The notes: generated by a model not told the origin, from the sequence alone. A DNA stretch of 64,000 nt from Streptomyces sp. NL15-2K (GCF_030551255.1 NZ_CP130630.1:1054001-1118000), one strand, 5' to 3'; shown: positions 51,301 to 58,829, counted from the first letter of the stretch. Program-made: numbers and translations.

Positions 51301-51531
51301 GAGCTGGCCCGAGCCACGGAAGAGGAGAAGCAGTCCCAGCTGAAGCGTGTACGGGACTTCCAATCCCGCCACCGCGACCCGGCCCACGCCGCCCTGACCG
51401 CCCTCAAGGACGCCGCGGTGAGCGGCGACAACGTCTTCGCCGTGCTCATGGACGCCGCCCGCGCCTGCTCGCTCGAGCAGATCACCGACGCCTTCTTCGA
51501 GGTCGGCGGCCAATACCGCCGCAACGTCTGA
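48301..51531 (+). CDS. icmF: Fused isobutyryl-CoA mutase IcmF
   Basis: A 1076-residue B12-dependent mutase that interconverts isobutyryl-CoA and n-butyryl-CoA. Order: a B12-binding domain (residues 10-140) with the DGHDASINIMRR cobalamin motif; a MeaB/ArgK-type G-domain (195-420) with P-loop GTGGSGKSS and switch segments; a linker; and a large substrate TIM-barrel subunit (FPFTAGVFPFKR through SLEQITDAFF). The domain order is that of known IcmF proteins, near 1090 residues. It is followed by a 3-hydroxyacyl-CoA dehydrogenase gene; both suit branched-chain or butyrate metabolism. The upstream palindrome suggests repression. Confidence 0.96.
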   Translation: MSDPHRPVHPVRLVTASALFDGHDASINIMRRIFQSQGAEVIHLGHNRSVQEVVDAALEEDAHGVAVSSYQGGHVEYFEYLVESLRRQGAEHVRVVGGGGGVIVPEEIARLRTSGVTIFSPEDGQRMGLAGMVNSVVRDCDFDLWDGKPADPAAVLAGDRFAIARAITGAELGKLPADFLEQLRAAAGARGRPVLGITGTGGSGKSSLTDELVRRIRMDQQDKLRIAVIAVDPTRRRGGGALLGDRIRMNSLDGNRVFFRSLATRGSRELPEHLSDVIDVVKAAGFDLVIAETPGIGQGDAAIVPFVDASLYVMTPEFGAASQLEKIDMLDFADVVAINKFERRGAKDALRDVGRQLVRNREAFGMKPEDMPVFGTSAATFNDDGVTALHQHLRTALAEKGLPLSEGTLAPVDVRHSSGIRQVVPADRVRYLAEITDTVRTYHTDTERLAEAARRVQRLEQVKDELVQAGSESGNVQSLLVDALKQLPHDVMEQIENWPAVIASYSGDEQVVKVREREIRTKLTRESLSGNKIPRVALPRFTDHGELVRFWRGENLPGRFPFTAGVFPFKRDGEDPARMFAGEGDPFRTNRRFKLLSEGQPATRLSTAFDSVTLYGRDPDERPDIYGKVGTSGVSVATLQDMKTLYDGFDLVAPTTSVSMTINGPAPTILAFFLNTAIDQQLARFRAAEGRDPSPEEAAELRAHALANVRGTVQADILKEDQGQNTCLFSTEFSLRMMADIQEWFIANKVRNFYSVSISGYHIAEAGANPISQLAFTLANGFTYVEAYLARGMHIDDFAPNLSFFFSNGMDPEYSVLGRVARRIWAVAMKEKYGAGERSQKLKYHVQTSGRSLHAQEMDFNDIRTTLQALIAIYDNCNSLHTNAFDEAVTTPTEESVRRALAIQLIINREWGLAMNENPLQGSFIIDELTDLVEEAVLEEFERINERGGVLGAMETGYQRGRIQDESMLYEQRKHDGTLPIIGVNTFRNPHADTAEPGAVELARATEEEKQSQLKRVRDFQSRHRDPAHAALTALKDAAVSGDNVFAVLMDAARACSLEQITDAFFEVGGQYRRNV

Positions 51532-51580
51532 CCCGCGCCCGGACACCACATCGCACCCACCTCATCGGACAGGACTTCAG

Positions 51581-52441
51581 ATGGATCCCGTTACCCGTCT
51601 CGGCGTCGTCGGCTGCGGCCTCATGGGCTCCGGCATCGCCGAGGTCGCCGCCCGCAGCGGCATCGACGTGCGCGTCGCCGAAGCCACCCATGACGCCGCC
51701 GAGGCCGGCCGCCGCCGTCTCATCGACTCCCTCGACCGGGGCGTACGGCGTGGCAAGCTCAGCGAACAGCAGCGGGACCAAGCCCTCGCCAAGCTGTCCT
51801 TCACCCACGACCTCAGCGACCTGGCCGACCGGCAGTTCGTCGTCGAAGCGGTCGCCGAGAACCGCGACATCAAGACCGACATCCTCCGCGCCCTGGACAA
51901 GGCGGTCGAAGACCCGGCGGCGATCCTGGCCACCAACACCTCGTCGATCCCCATCGTCGATCTCGCCGTCGTCACCGAGCGGCCCGCGCAGGTCATCGGC
52001 ATGCACTTCTTCAACCCCGTGCCCGTGCAGCAGCTGGTCGAACTCATCCCCGCCCTCACCACCAGCCCGCAGACTCTGCAGCGCACCCGCGACTTCGCCG
52101 GGCAGCTCGGCAAGCAGGCCATCAAGGCACCCGACCGCTCCGGCTTCGTGGTCAACGCCCTGCTTGTGCCCTACCTGCTCAGCGCCGTACGAATGGTGGA
52201 GTCCGGCGCCGCACGGCCCGACGACATCGACCAGGGCATGGAACTCGGCTGCGCCCATCCCATGGGCCCACTGCGCCTGCTCGACCTCATCGGCCTCGAC
52301 ACCGCCCAAGCGGTGGCCGAGTCGATGTACGAGGAGTTCAAGGAACCGCTCTACGCACCACCCGCCCTGCTGCGCCGCATGGTCGCCGCAGGCCACCTCG
52401 GCCGCAAGAGCGGCCGCGGCTTCTACGCCTACGACGACTGA
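51581..52441 (+). CDS. 3-hydroxybutyryl-CoA dehydrogenase
   Basis: A 286-residue NAD-dependent enzyme. The Rossmann loop is GVVGCGLMGSGIAEVAARSG (residues 8-27). The catalytic His is in GMHFFNPVPVQQLVELI. The C-terminal domain contains GFVVNALLVPYLLSAVRMVE and DIDQGMELGCAHPMGPLRLL, and it ends at RGFYAYDD. It acts on acetoacetyl-CoA/3-hydroxybutyryl-CoA. It sits 49 bases after icmF and is probably co-transcribed, linking butyryl-CoA formation to beta-oxidation or ethylmalonyl-CoA steps. Confidence 0.94.
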   Translation: MDPVTRLGVVGCGLMGSGIAEVAARSGIDVRVAEATHDAAEAGRRRLIDSLDRGVRRGKLSEQQRDQALAKLSFTHDLSDLADRQFVVEAVAENRDIKTDILRALDKAVEDPAAILATNTSSIPIVDLAVVTERPAQVIGMHFFNPVPVQQLVELIPALTTSPQTLQRTRDFAGQLGKQAIKAPDRSGFVVNALLVPYLLSAVRMVESGAARPDDIDQGMELGCAHPMGPLRLLDLIGLDTAQAVAESMYEEFKEPLYAPPALLRRMVAAGHLGRKSGRGFYAYDD

Positions 52442-52454
52442 GGGCGAGCAGCGC

Positions 52455-52494
52455 GCAGGGCCATCTACTATGGCCCTGCGTATTCGCTTACGCA
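52455..52494. terminator. Double inverted repeat between the dehydrogenase and blaI genes
   Basis: GCAGGGCCAT (52455-52464) pairs with ATGGCCCTGC (52470-52479) around CTACT. An overlapping smaller repeat, TGCGTA-N6-TACGCA (52477-52494), follows. The first may end the dehydrogenase transcript; the second, 27 bases before the BlaI start, may be a BlaI autoregulatory site. Confidence 0.5.
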
Positions 52495-52520
52495 TCCGAA
52501 GGCGAAGGGGAGTCAGGGCC

Positions 52521-52889
52521 ATGCGACGGCTGGGGGACCTGGAGGCGGAGATCATGGACCGCCTCTGGACGTGGAACCGTCCGGCGACGGTGCGCGAGAT
52601 CGTCGACGACATCAACGAAACCCGTCCCGTCGCCTACACCACGGTGATGACCGTCACCAACATCCTCTACACCAAGGGCTGGTTGCTGCGGGGCAAGCAA
52701 GGCCGCGCCTGGCTGTACTCGCCGGTGCGCAGCCGTGAGGCTTACGCCGCCGCACTCATGGAGGACGGCTTGGGAGAGAGCAAGGACCGTCCGGCCGCGC
52801 TGGTCCACTTCGTCGAGAACATGTCCGAGGAAGAGGTGGCCGCCCTGCGCCAGGCCCTGCGAACCGTGGGACGACAGGCCAAGTCGTGA
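52521..52889 (+). CDS. blaI: BlaI/CopY-family repressor
   Basis: A 122-residue winged-helix repressor with RRLGDLEAEIMDRLW, RPATVREIVDDINETRPVAY, the recognition helix TTVMTVTNILYTKGWLLRGK, and the wing GRAWLYSPVRSREAY. BlaI proteins are cleaved by their M56 partner in response to a signal. In mycobacteria this regulator also controls respiratory genes. Its stop overlaps the M56 start (GTGA). Possible targets lie downstream in the copper/nuo island. Confidence 0.93.
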   Translation: MRRLGDLEAEIMDRLWTWNRPATVREIVDDINETRPVAYTTVMTVTNILYTKGWLLRGKQGRAWLYSPVRSREAYAAALMEDGLGESKDRPAALVHFVENMSEEEVAALRQALRTVGRQAKS

Positions 52890-53800
52890 ACGCGGCCCCC
52901 GTCCTGGCCGGTTATACGGCGGCGGTGGGTTTCGTCGCCCCGTACCTGGTCCTGCGCGCCCGCTGGCCGCACCGGGCACCCGCCCTGGCCGCCGGCCTCT
53001 GGCACGCCCTGGCGGTCTCCTTCTCGATCGGGGCGGCGCTCACCGTGTACAACCTCGCGATGCCGACCGAGCACCTGCACCCGGGGCTGCTGGGCCTGCT
53101 GCACTCGTGCGGAGTGGACATCGGTGCGAGCGGCTCCGGCCCCGAAGCCGTGGGCCGACTGGCCGTCGCCCTGCCGGTCACGGTCGGGGGCGTTCTGGCC
53201 TCGAGTTTCCTCTTCCACGTCGTACGAGCCCGTCGCGCACGGGCACGGCACCGGGAGGCAGTGGATCTGGTGGGCCGCCACTCGGCCCGGCTGAGCGCCA
53301 CCGTCCTGCCGTACGAGGTTCCCGCCGCCTACTGCCTGCCCGGCCGCCACCCGAGGGTCGTGGTCAGCGACGCGGCGGTGCGCGAGCTGACGTCCGAGCA
53401 ACTCGCCGCCGTACTGGAGCATGAACAGGCCCACATCGCCGGCCGCCACCATCTGGCCCTGGCCGCCGTGGAGGCGTTCCACACGGTCTTCCGTCGGCTT
53501 CCCCTGGCCCGCCACGCCCGGGAGCAGACAGCGCTGCTGCTGGAGATGATCGCGGACGACCGCGCGCTGCGCAGCCACTCCGACCAGGCACTGGCGACCG
53601 CGATGTACGAGATGGCGGCGGCGCGCACGCCGAAGGGCGCGATCGCCGGCGGTGGGCACACGGTCGTGATCCGTCTGAAGCGGGTTCTCGGCCCTCGCGA
53701 GGCACCTCATCCTGCCTTCTGGGGGTCTGTGGCCGCCTCGGCCGTGGCCGTTCCGCTGCTGCCGCTGCTCTTCGCCTGCCCCCCGCCTGTCCTCGGCTGA
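52886..53800 (+). CDS. M56-family membrane metallopeptidase
   Basis: A 304-residue integral membrane protease with four membrane helices. The catalytic HEQAH is in VLEHEQAHIAGRHHL, followed by a downstream Glu region (LEMIADDRALRSH). It resembles BlaR1 but lacks a C-terminal penicillin-binding sensor, so it must sense something else. It shares an operon with the BlaI repressor (4-base overlap). Confidence 0.92.
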   Translation: MNAAPVLAGYTAAVGFVAPYLVLRARWPHRAPALAAGLWHALAVSFSIGAALTVYNLAMPTEHLHPGLLGLLHSCGVDIGASGSGPEAVGRLAVALPVTVGGVLASSFLFHVVRARRARARHREAVDLVGRHSARLSATVLPYEVPAAYCLPGRHPRVVVSDAAVRELTSEQLAAVLEHEQAHIAGRHHLALAAVEAFHTVFRRLPLARHAREQTALLLEMIADDRALRSHSDQALATAMYEMAAARTPKGAIAGGGHTVVIRLKRVLGPREAPHPAFWGSVAASAVAVPLLPLLFACPPPVLG

Positions 53801-53866
53801 CCGCCGTCCCGTATTCAGTCGACCCGTGTGAGGCTCCTGCGATGCGAACTCACTTGCGATACAAAC

Positions 53867-53881
53867 TACTAAGGTACTAAG
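53867..53881. promoter_or_regulatory. TACTAAG direct repeat (CTTAG-type motif)
   Basis: TACTAAG-G-TACTAAG in an AT-rich island before the small ORF and the glycosylhydrolase-like gene. On the other strand it reads CTTAGTACCTTAGTAG. It resembles sites at 57957-57991 and 58700-58710. Candidate target of the BlaI repressor. Confidence 0.4.
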
Positions 53882-53915
53882 TTCTAACGTAGCCCCGCAG
53901 AGGAGTCGCCCGCGC

Positions 53916-54107
53916 ATGGGAACGCACCGCCGGCCGAAGCCGCCCAGTCGCACCCGGATCGCCACGCTCGGCATGGCCGTCGGCGCCGTCAGCCTCCTGC
54001 CGACGCAGAGCGGCAACGGCAAGGCCATCCACGCGCCGCGCACCGGCAAGAACGTCGAGATCGTCCCGCTGGACTCCATGCCCTTCTTCGCCGCCTCCCG
54101 GCCCTGA
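53916..54107 (+). CDS. Possible small basic protein
   Basis: A 63-codon ORF with a basic N-terminus (MGTHRRPKPPSRTRIATLGM) and a weak hydrophobic segment, followed by VEIVPLDSMPFFAASRP. A GAGGAG site sits about ten bases before the ATG. It is the first open frame after the BlaI-type motif, ahead of the glycosylhydrolase-like gene. No homologue is recognised. Confidence 0.4.
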   Translation: MGTHRRPKPPSRTRIATLGMAVGAVSLLPTQSGNGKAIHAPRTGKNVEIVPLDSMPFFAASRP

Positions 54108-54141
54108 GAGCACCGACTCCCGTACCGCCCAAGGAACTTCC

Positions 54142-54999
54142 GTGACCGCACGCCCGCCTGCCCGCACGCTCCGCACCGCCGCGAGCACCGCCTGCGCCAT
54201 CCTGCTCCTCGCCGCCTGCGCAGGCGGGCCGGCCGACACGGGCGGAGGGGCTGAGGGCCGGGCGCTGTCTCACGTACATGGCCTCGGCGTCGGTTCGGCC
54301 GACGGCGGCGTGTACGTCGCGACCCACGACGGCCTGTACACGGTCGCGGAGGGACAGCAGCCGAAGCTCGTCGGTGACCGCGAGGACGACTTCATGGGCT
54401 TCACCGTGACCGGCGAGAACACCTTCATCGCCAGCGGCCACGGAGCCGAGGGCAGCGGCCGGCCGGGCAACCTCGGCCTGATCGAGAGCAAGGACGCGGG
54501 CCGGACGTGGTCGGTCCGCTCGCTGGAAGGGCAGGCCGACTTCCACTCCCTGGAGTCGGCCGAGGGAACGGTCTACGGATACGAAGGCGGACGGATCCGG
54601 GTCAGCAGCGACCTCAAGGCCTGGGACGACCGGGCCTCGTTGGCGGCGCTCGACCTGGCAGTGAGCCCGGCGGGGGACACACTGCTGGCCACCACGGCCG
54701 AGGGAGTGGTAGCCAGCACCGACGGCGGGCGCACCTTCGGCGAAGCCTCCGACCCGGTGCAGGCGTTTGTCTCCTGGCCGGCGAAGGAGTCCCTGTTCGC
54801 CATCGACATGTCGGGGCGCCTGAGCCGCAGCGAGGACGGCGGCAGGACATGGACACCACGCGCGACCGTGCCCGGCGGACAGCCCCAGGCGCTCACTGCC
54901 GTAACCGCCGACCGCATCCTCGCCGCGACGCAGGACGGTGTGTACGAGTCCCACGACGGCGGGAAGAGGTTCGTCGAGCTCGCGCCGCTCGCTTCCTGA
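54142..54999 (+). CDS. F510_1955-type glycosylhydrolase-like lipoprotein
   Basis: A 285-residue lipoprotein with signal RTAASTACAILLLAACAGG (lipobox Cys near residue 24). The rest forms BNR/sialidase-like beta-propeller repeats (ESKDAGRTWSVRSLEG, STDGGRTFGEA, SEDGGRTWTPR, ESHDGGKRFVEL). Proteins of this kind commonly neighbour copper-resistance oxidases; no sugar-cleaving activity is shown. It lies opposite the multicopper oxidase, with a terminator hairpin between. Confidence 0.85.
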   Translation: MTARPPARTLRTAASTACAILLLAACAGGPADTGGGAEGRALSHVHGLGVGSADGGVYVATHDGLYTVAEGQQPKLVGDREDDFMGFTVTGENTFIASGHGAEGSGRPGNLGLIESKDAGRTWSVRSLEGQADFHSLESAEGTVYGYEGGRIRVSSDLKAWDDRASLAALDLAVSPAGDTLLATTAEGVVASTDGGRTFGEASDPVQAFVSWPAKESLFAIDMSGRLSRSEDGGRTWTPRATVPGGQPQALTAVTADRILAATQDGVYESHDGGKRFVELAPLAS

Positions 55000-55026
55000 A
55001 TGCGGACACCACCGCCCCGCGGCTGC

Positions 55027-55060
55027 GGGGTCCACCAGCTGACAGCAGTTGGTGGACCCC
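55027..55060. terminator. Bidirectional hairpin terminator
   Basis: GGGGTCCACCAGCTG pairs with CAGTTGGTGGACCCC (15-base arms, one wobble) around ACAG. It lies between the convergent glycosylhydrolase-like gene and the multicopper oxidase gene. Confidence 0.8.
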
Positions 55061-55080
55061 GGCAGAGGGACGCGAGTGGC

Positions 55081-56643
55081 TCAGACCCGATAGGCCACGT
55101 TCGCCATCATCCCGGCCTCGCCGTGGTACGCGTTGTGGCAGTGCAGCATCCACTGCCCCGGGTTGTCCGCGTCGAAGAAGGCGGACAGTGTCCTCTTGGG
55201 CAGCACGATCGCGGTGTCCTTGCGCGGACCGGAACCACCGAGCTGGTACGTGTGGCCGTGCAGGTGCATCGGGTGCCACATCTCGGTGTCGTTGACGAAG
55301 TCGAGCCGGACCCGCCCGCCCTCCTCGACGAGGAGCGGGTTCGCCTCGGGGTGGTTCATGTCGAACGGCTTGCCATTGATGGCCCAGTCGTATTTGTCCA
55401 TGCCGCCGGTCAGCTTGATCCGGTGCGTGACGTCGGTCTTGGCGGACGTGAGTCGTACGTCGTCAGCGGCACGCAGCTCGGCCGCGCTCATGATCAGGCC
55501 GTCGAGCTCCTTCGGGCGGACGGTCGCGGACGGCTTGCTCCCCGCCCCTGTGCGCACCAGGGCGAGTCCGTTCGCGTTCTTGCCCTCGGCCAGGGCGACG
55601 AGGGGGAAGACTCCGTCGTCCAGGGTGACGAGGACGTCGTACCGCTCACCCATGCCGACCAGCAGGGCGTCCACCTCCTGATGCCGGACCGGGAAGCCGT
55701 CGGTGTGCGTGATGGTCAGCTTGTGATCGCCGAGGGCCACCCGGTAGGCGGTGTCTCCCCCAGCGTTGATGATCCGCAACCGCACCTTCCTGCCGGGCTT
55801 GCCGGTGTAGACGTCCGGGTCTGTCGCCACCCGGCCGTTGATCAGATGGTGGGGGTACTTCACGTCGCCGGCGTCGCCGCCGAGCAGGTCGCTCTCGGCG
55901 CCCATGAGCATGAACTTCATCGACATGCCGCCCGAGGAGGCGGAGGGCGTGGCGGAGTCCCCCATGTCCATCCCTCCCATGTGCATCCCGCCCATGTCGC
56001 CCATGCCGTGCTCGAGTTCGGCGAAGACCTCGTCGGGGGTGCCGGTGACGCCGTCGACCCAGTCGTCCAGCAGGACGACCCATTCGTCGTCGTAGTCGAG
56101 CGTCTCCTTGGGGTCCTCGACGATCAGCGGGGCGTACAGGCCGCGGTCGAGCTGAACTCCGACGTGCGGGTGGAAGAAGTACGTGCCCGGGGCGTCGGCG
56201 ACGAACCTGTAGGTGAACGCGGAGCCGGCACGGACGGCGGTCTGCGTGGCGGGCGGCACTCCGTCCATGTCGTTGCGCAGCGCCATGCCGTGCCAGTGGA
56301 TCGACGTGGCCGTCTTGTTCGGAAGCTGGTTGGACAACTCGGCGACCAGGGTGTCACCGACGGAGAGGCGGACCTCCCTGCCCGGGGTGCGTCCGTCGAA
56401 GGCCCAGGTCCTGGCCATGACGCCGCCGCCCAGATCGATCATCGCCGGTGCCGCGGTGAGGGTGAGCCTCTGCTGCCGTCCGGTGCTGGTCCGCTTCTTC
56501 TCGGTGGCGGCGACCGCGGAGCCGGAAGGGTTGACGAGGGCGGGGTCGGGGGAACTGGAGCCGCTGCCGCAGGCGCTGAGCACGCCGGATCCGGTCACAC
56601 CCAGTCCGGCGAGGAGAAGGGAGCGGCGATCGATGCTGTGCAC
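55081..56643 (-). CDS. Multicopper oxidase lipoprotein
   Basis: A 520-residue copper oxidase. A twin-arginine and lipobox N-terminus (DRRSLLLAGLGVTGSGVLSA, then Cys) is followed by cupredoxin domains with HWHG, FFHPHVG, HPMHLHGH and HCHNAYHGEAGMM, the four type 1/2/3 copper-ligand blocks. A Met/His-rich loop, HGMGDMGGMHMGGMDMG, lies mid-protein, as in CueO-type cuprous oxidases. It probably oxidises Cu(I) outside the membrane. It starts at a GTG at 56643. It is the last gene of a leftward operon behind a CsoR-type site. Confidence 0.95.
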   Translation of the reverse strand: MHSIDRRSLLLAGLGVTGSGVLSACGSGSSSPDPALVNPSGSAVAATEKKRTSTGRQQRLTLTAAPAMIDLGGGVMARTWAFDGRTPGREVRLSVGDTLVAELSNQLPNKTATSIHWHGMALRNDMDGVPPATQTAVRAGSAFTYRFVADAPGTYFFHPHVGVQLDRGLYAPLIVEDPKETLDYDDEWVVLLDDWVDGVTGTPDEVFAELEHGMGDMGGMHMGGMDMGDSATPSASSGGMSMKFMLMGAESDLLGGDAGDVKYPHHLINGRVATDPDVYTGKPGRKVRLRIINAGGDTAYRVALGDHKLTITHTDGFPVRHQEVDALLVGMGERYDVLVTLDDGVFPLVALAEGKNANGLALVRTGAGSKPSATVRPKELDGLIMSAAELRAADDVRLTSAKTDVTHRIKLTGGMDKYDWAINGKPFDMNHPEANPLLVEEGGRVRLDFVNDTEMWHPMHLHGHTYQLGGSGPRKDTAIVLPKRTLSAFFDADNPGQWMLHCHNAYHGEAGMMANVAYRV

Positions 56644-56720
56644 TGTGTGGTGTCCTCTGTTGTCGAAACTGCCGATGTGGTCGCGGAGGGGACGGCACAT
56701 CGCGCGCCGTCCGGCGCGGC

Positions 56721-57122
56721 CTATATGCGCAGTTGCGAGAGGACGGACAGATCGGGCGGGGCACGGCCGACCGCAGCCGCGGGTGCGCAGCCGACCGCGG
56801 ACTGCCGCAGGTGTGTGAGCGGGACGAACTCGCTCTGGCCGGGAGCGGCGAGCTGCACGGAGTCGACGCTCGCCGTGGTGCAGTGCTGCATGCTCGGCAT
56901 GGCGCAGCCACCGACGTCGGCGCCGTGCACGGAGGGTTCAGGTACGGCCTGCTGGGCCTGCGCCGCAGTCACGTGGAGGGCGTGGGCGGCCCCCCGCATC
57001 GACGGGACCTCGGTCGTGGATATCTCGTGGTGGACGAGGACGGCCAGTGCGGCGCACAAGGTGAGCAACACCCCGTACGCCCAGCGGGCGGTTATGCCGC
57101 CGCCATCCGACCGACTCGTCAT
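56721..57122 (-). CDS. Small membrane protein (DUF6153-like)
   Basis: A 133-residue protein with one membrane helix (ARWAYGVLLTLCAALAVLVH) and an extracellular part with Cys, Met and His (GGCAMPSMQHCTTASV) that may bind copper. It precedes the multicopper oxidase, 77 bases apart. The ATG at 57122 is used; a GTG at 57128 is possible. Confidence 0.8.
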   Translation of the reverse strand: MTSRSDGGGITARWAYGVLLTLCAALAVLVHHEISTTEVPSMRGAAHALHVTAAQAQQAVPEPSVHGADVGGCAMPSMQHCTTASVDSVQLAAPGQSEFVPLTHLRQSAVGCAPAAAVGRAPPDLSVLSQLRI

Positions 57123-57170
57123 GCGCACCCACTTGTGCTGTCTGTGCTTGCTCGCCGCCGAGGGGCATCC

Positions 57171-57185
57171 TACCCCCAGGGGGTA
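57171..57185. promoter_or_regulatory. CsoR-type site TACCCC-CAG-GGGGTA
   Basis: A perfect inverted repeat of the CsoR consensus type (ACCCC-N3-GGGGT), 49 bases before the DUF6153-like start and just beyond the end of the preceding DUF5134-type gene. Copper should release CsoR and switch on the genes to the left. Confidence 0.75.
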
Positions 57186-57195
57186 CCCGACGGCA

Positions 57196-57912
57196 TCACG
57201 CGGTCATCATCAGCAGCATCGTCGCCATCGATCCGCCCATGCCGACGTGACCGGCCAGCCGCACGTTCGGCGCCGAGAGGACCGTGGGATGACGAGGTGC
57301 CCGGCGGTGACGTGCCGTGCGGGCCTCCCCTTCGACCGCGGACGCACCGGCCGCGCCGTCCCGCCTCCGCGCGCGTACCACCAGAGCCATATGAACCAGG
57401 AAGTACGCGGCCAGCACCCAGAAGGTCGCACGCCAGGCCTCCGCGGAGCCCGAGACGGCAGTGGCCTGAGCCCCACCGTGAGCACCCATACCCCCCATCC
57501 CGGCCATGGCCCCGTGCCCATGGCCGTGTCCGGACGAGCCGGCCAGCGCGAGCATGGGCTCCGATCCCGATCCGGGCATGGCCAGGGTCATCAGCACCAT
57601 GGCGGCGCTGCCGATCACGAGGTGGGCGCCATGGTGCAGTTGACGCAGACCCTGCCGGGTCGCATGCCGGACGGACAGGGCGACACCGCCGAGACAGAGC
57701 AGTCCGAACGCCGCCGCCCACCAGACGCCGTACGTGCCGTAAAAGGCCGCTGTCGGAGGCGCCGCCATCACGGCCATTCCGGCGCCCATCACGACCTCGG
57801 CCCCCGCCTCGAACCTCGCCCAGCCTCTGACCAATGCCATACGGACGAGGTTCCCGGCAGCCACTCCGGCGCCCAGGACGACCAGCACCCAACCCAGGAC
57901 GTGTCCCGTCAC
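57196..57912 (-). CDS. DUF5134-type membrane protein
   Basis: A 238-residue membrane protein with about six helices and a Met/His/Gly-rich loop (GHGHGHGAMAGMGGMGAHGG) that could bind copper. The start is taken at the GTG at 57912 (VTGHVLGWVLVVLGAGVAAG). It lies in the same direction as the small membrane protein and the multicopper oxidase. The C-terminal helix is Met-rich (HVGMGGSMATMLLMMTA). Transport is plausible but unproven. Confidence 0.82.
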   Translation of the reverse strand: MTGHVLGWVLVVLGAGVAAGNLVRMALVRGWARFEAGAEVVMGAGMAVMAAPPTAAFYGTYGVWWAAAFGLLCLGGVALSVRHATRQGLRQLHHGAHLVIGSAAMVLMTLAMPGSGSEPMLALAGSSGHGHGHGAMAGMGGMGAHGGAQATAVSGSAEAWRATFWVLAAYFLVHMALVVRARRRDGAAGASAVEGEARTARHRRAPRHPTVLSAPNVRLAGHVGMGGSMATMLLMMTA

Positions 57913-57956
57913 GTCGCCACCCTTCACGGGAACCGGTACTCCGGCTCGCCGATCGT

Positions 57957-57991
57957 CGACTACTACGTACCTGCTTAGTACGCAGTAGTCG
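57957..57991. promoter_or_regulatory. Long inverted repeat with CTTAG centre
   Basis: CGACTACTACGTAC (57957-57970) pairs with GTACGCAGTAGTCG (57978-57991), one mismatch, around CTGCTTA. It lies in the divergent promoter region between the DUF5134-type and DUF4396 genes. Candidate BlaI-type or other repressor site. Confidence 0.6.
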
Positions 57992-58052
57992 GCGATACGA
58001 CTCAGGGTGCGCGCGAGGAGTGGGAGGAGTACGGAGTCACCCTCTCTTGTCT

Positions 58053-58071
58053 TATACCCCCTAGGGGTATA
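58053..58071. promoter_or_regulatory. CsoR-type site TATACCCC-CTA-GGGGTATA
   Basis: Eight-base arms around a 3-base centre, the clearest CsoR-like operator in the window. It lies about 62-80 bases before the DUF4396 gene. It matches the site at 57171 in design. Confidence 0.85.
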
Positions 58072-58132
58072 TCTTCATGGCCACGGGCTCGGTGGACGGG
58101 CCACCTTGGGCACGAGAATGGGGATGGAAGTC

Positions 58133-58669
58133 ATGGACCACAGCGCGCACCACACCGGCTCCGCGCACGACCAGGCCACCCACGAGGGCCACCATGGTCA
58201 CGCCGACCACGCCATGTCTCACGGCGGGCACGGGAGAGTGTCCTGGCCCATGGCGGCGAAGGCGACGCTGCACTGCCTGACGGGGTGTGCCATCGGCGAG
58301 ATCCTCGGCATGGCGATCGGCACCGCACTGATGTGGGGCAATGTGCCGACCATGATCCTCGCGATCACGCTCGCGTTCCTGTTCGGCTACTCGTTCACGC
58401 TGTTCGCCGTGCGCCGGGCCGGCCTGGACTTCAAGACCGCGATCAAGGTGGCGCTCGCCGCCGACACCGTGTCCATCGCCGTGATGGAGTTCGTCGACAA
58501 CGCCATCATCGCCCTCACCCCGGGCGCGATGGACGCTCACCTCTCCGACGGGCTGTTCTGGTCGGCCCTCCTGGGCGGGTTCGCGGTCGCTTTCCTGATC
58601 ACCACGCCCGTGAACAAGTGGATGATCGGCCGCGGGAAGGGCCACGCGGTAGTCCACGCCTATCACTGA
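58133..58669 (+). CDS. DUF4396 membrane protein with His-rich N-terminus
   Basis: A 178-residue membrane protein. The first 35 residues are very His-rich (MDHSAHHTGSAHDQATHEGH, then HGHADHAMSHGG). About four helices follow (ATLHCLTGCAIGEILGMAIG, VPTMILAITLAFLFGYSFTL, LFWSALLGGFAVAFLITTPV), with the DUF4396 signature CxxGCxIGE. It is likely copper-linked by its CsoR-type promoter and its neighbours. ATG 58118 and 58124 are alternative starts. Confidence 0.88.
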   Translation: MDHSAHHTGSAHDQATHEGHHGHADHAMSHGGHGRVSWPMAAKATLHCLTGCAIGEILGMAIGTALMWGNVPTMILAITLAFLFGYSFTLFAVRRAGLDFKTAIKVALAADTVSIAVMEFVDNAIIALTPGAMDAHLSDGLFWSALLGGFAVAFLITTPVNKWMIGRGKGHAVVHAYH

Positions 58670-58699
58670 CTCTCTTATAGGCTACGGTCATCATCTAAT

Positions 58700-58710
58700 C
58701 TACTTAGCAG
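58700..58710. promoter_or_regulatory. CTACTTAGCAG motif before the nuo operon
   Basis: A CTTAG-containing motif shared with 53867-53881 and 57957-57991, about 120 bases before nuoA and next to TATAGGCT, a possible -10 element. Candidate BlaI-type site. Confidence 0.35.
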
Positions 58711-58829
58711 TTCTGCACATTGGAGCGGGGCCTCGTCTGCCGACGGTGTCGCACGTGCCGTATTCCGAACCTGACTGACATGCTCCCTGGCGTGGTAACC
58801 GTCGAGGGCGACCGGTGGAAAGGGGCTCC

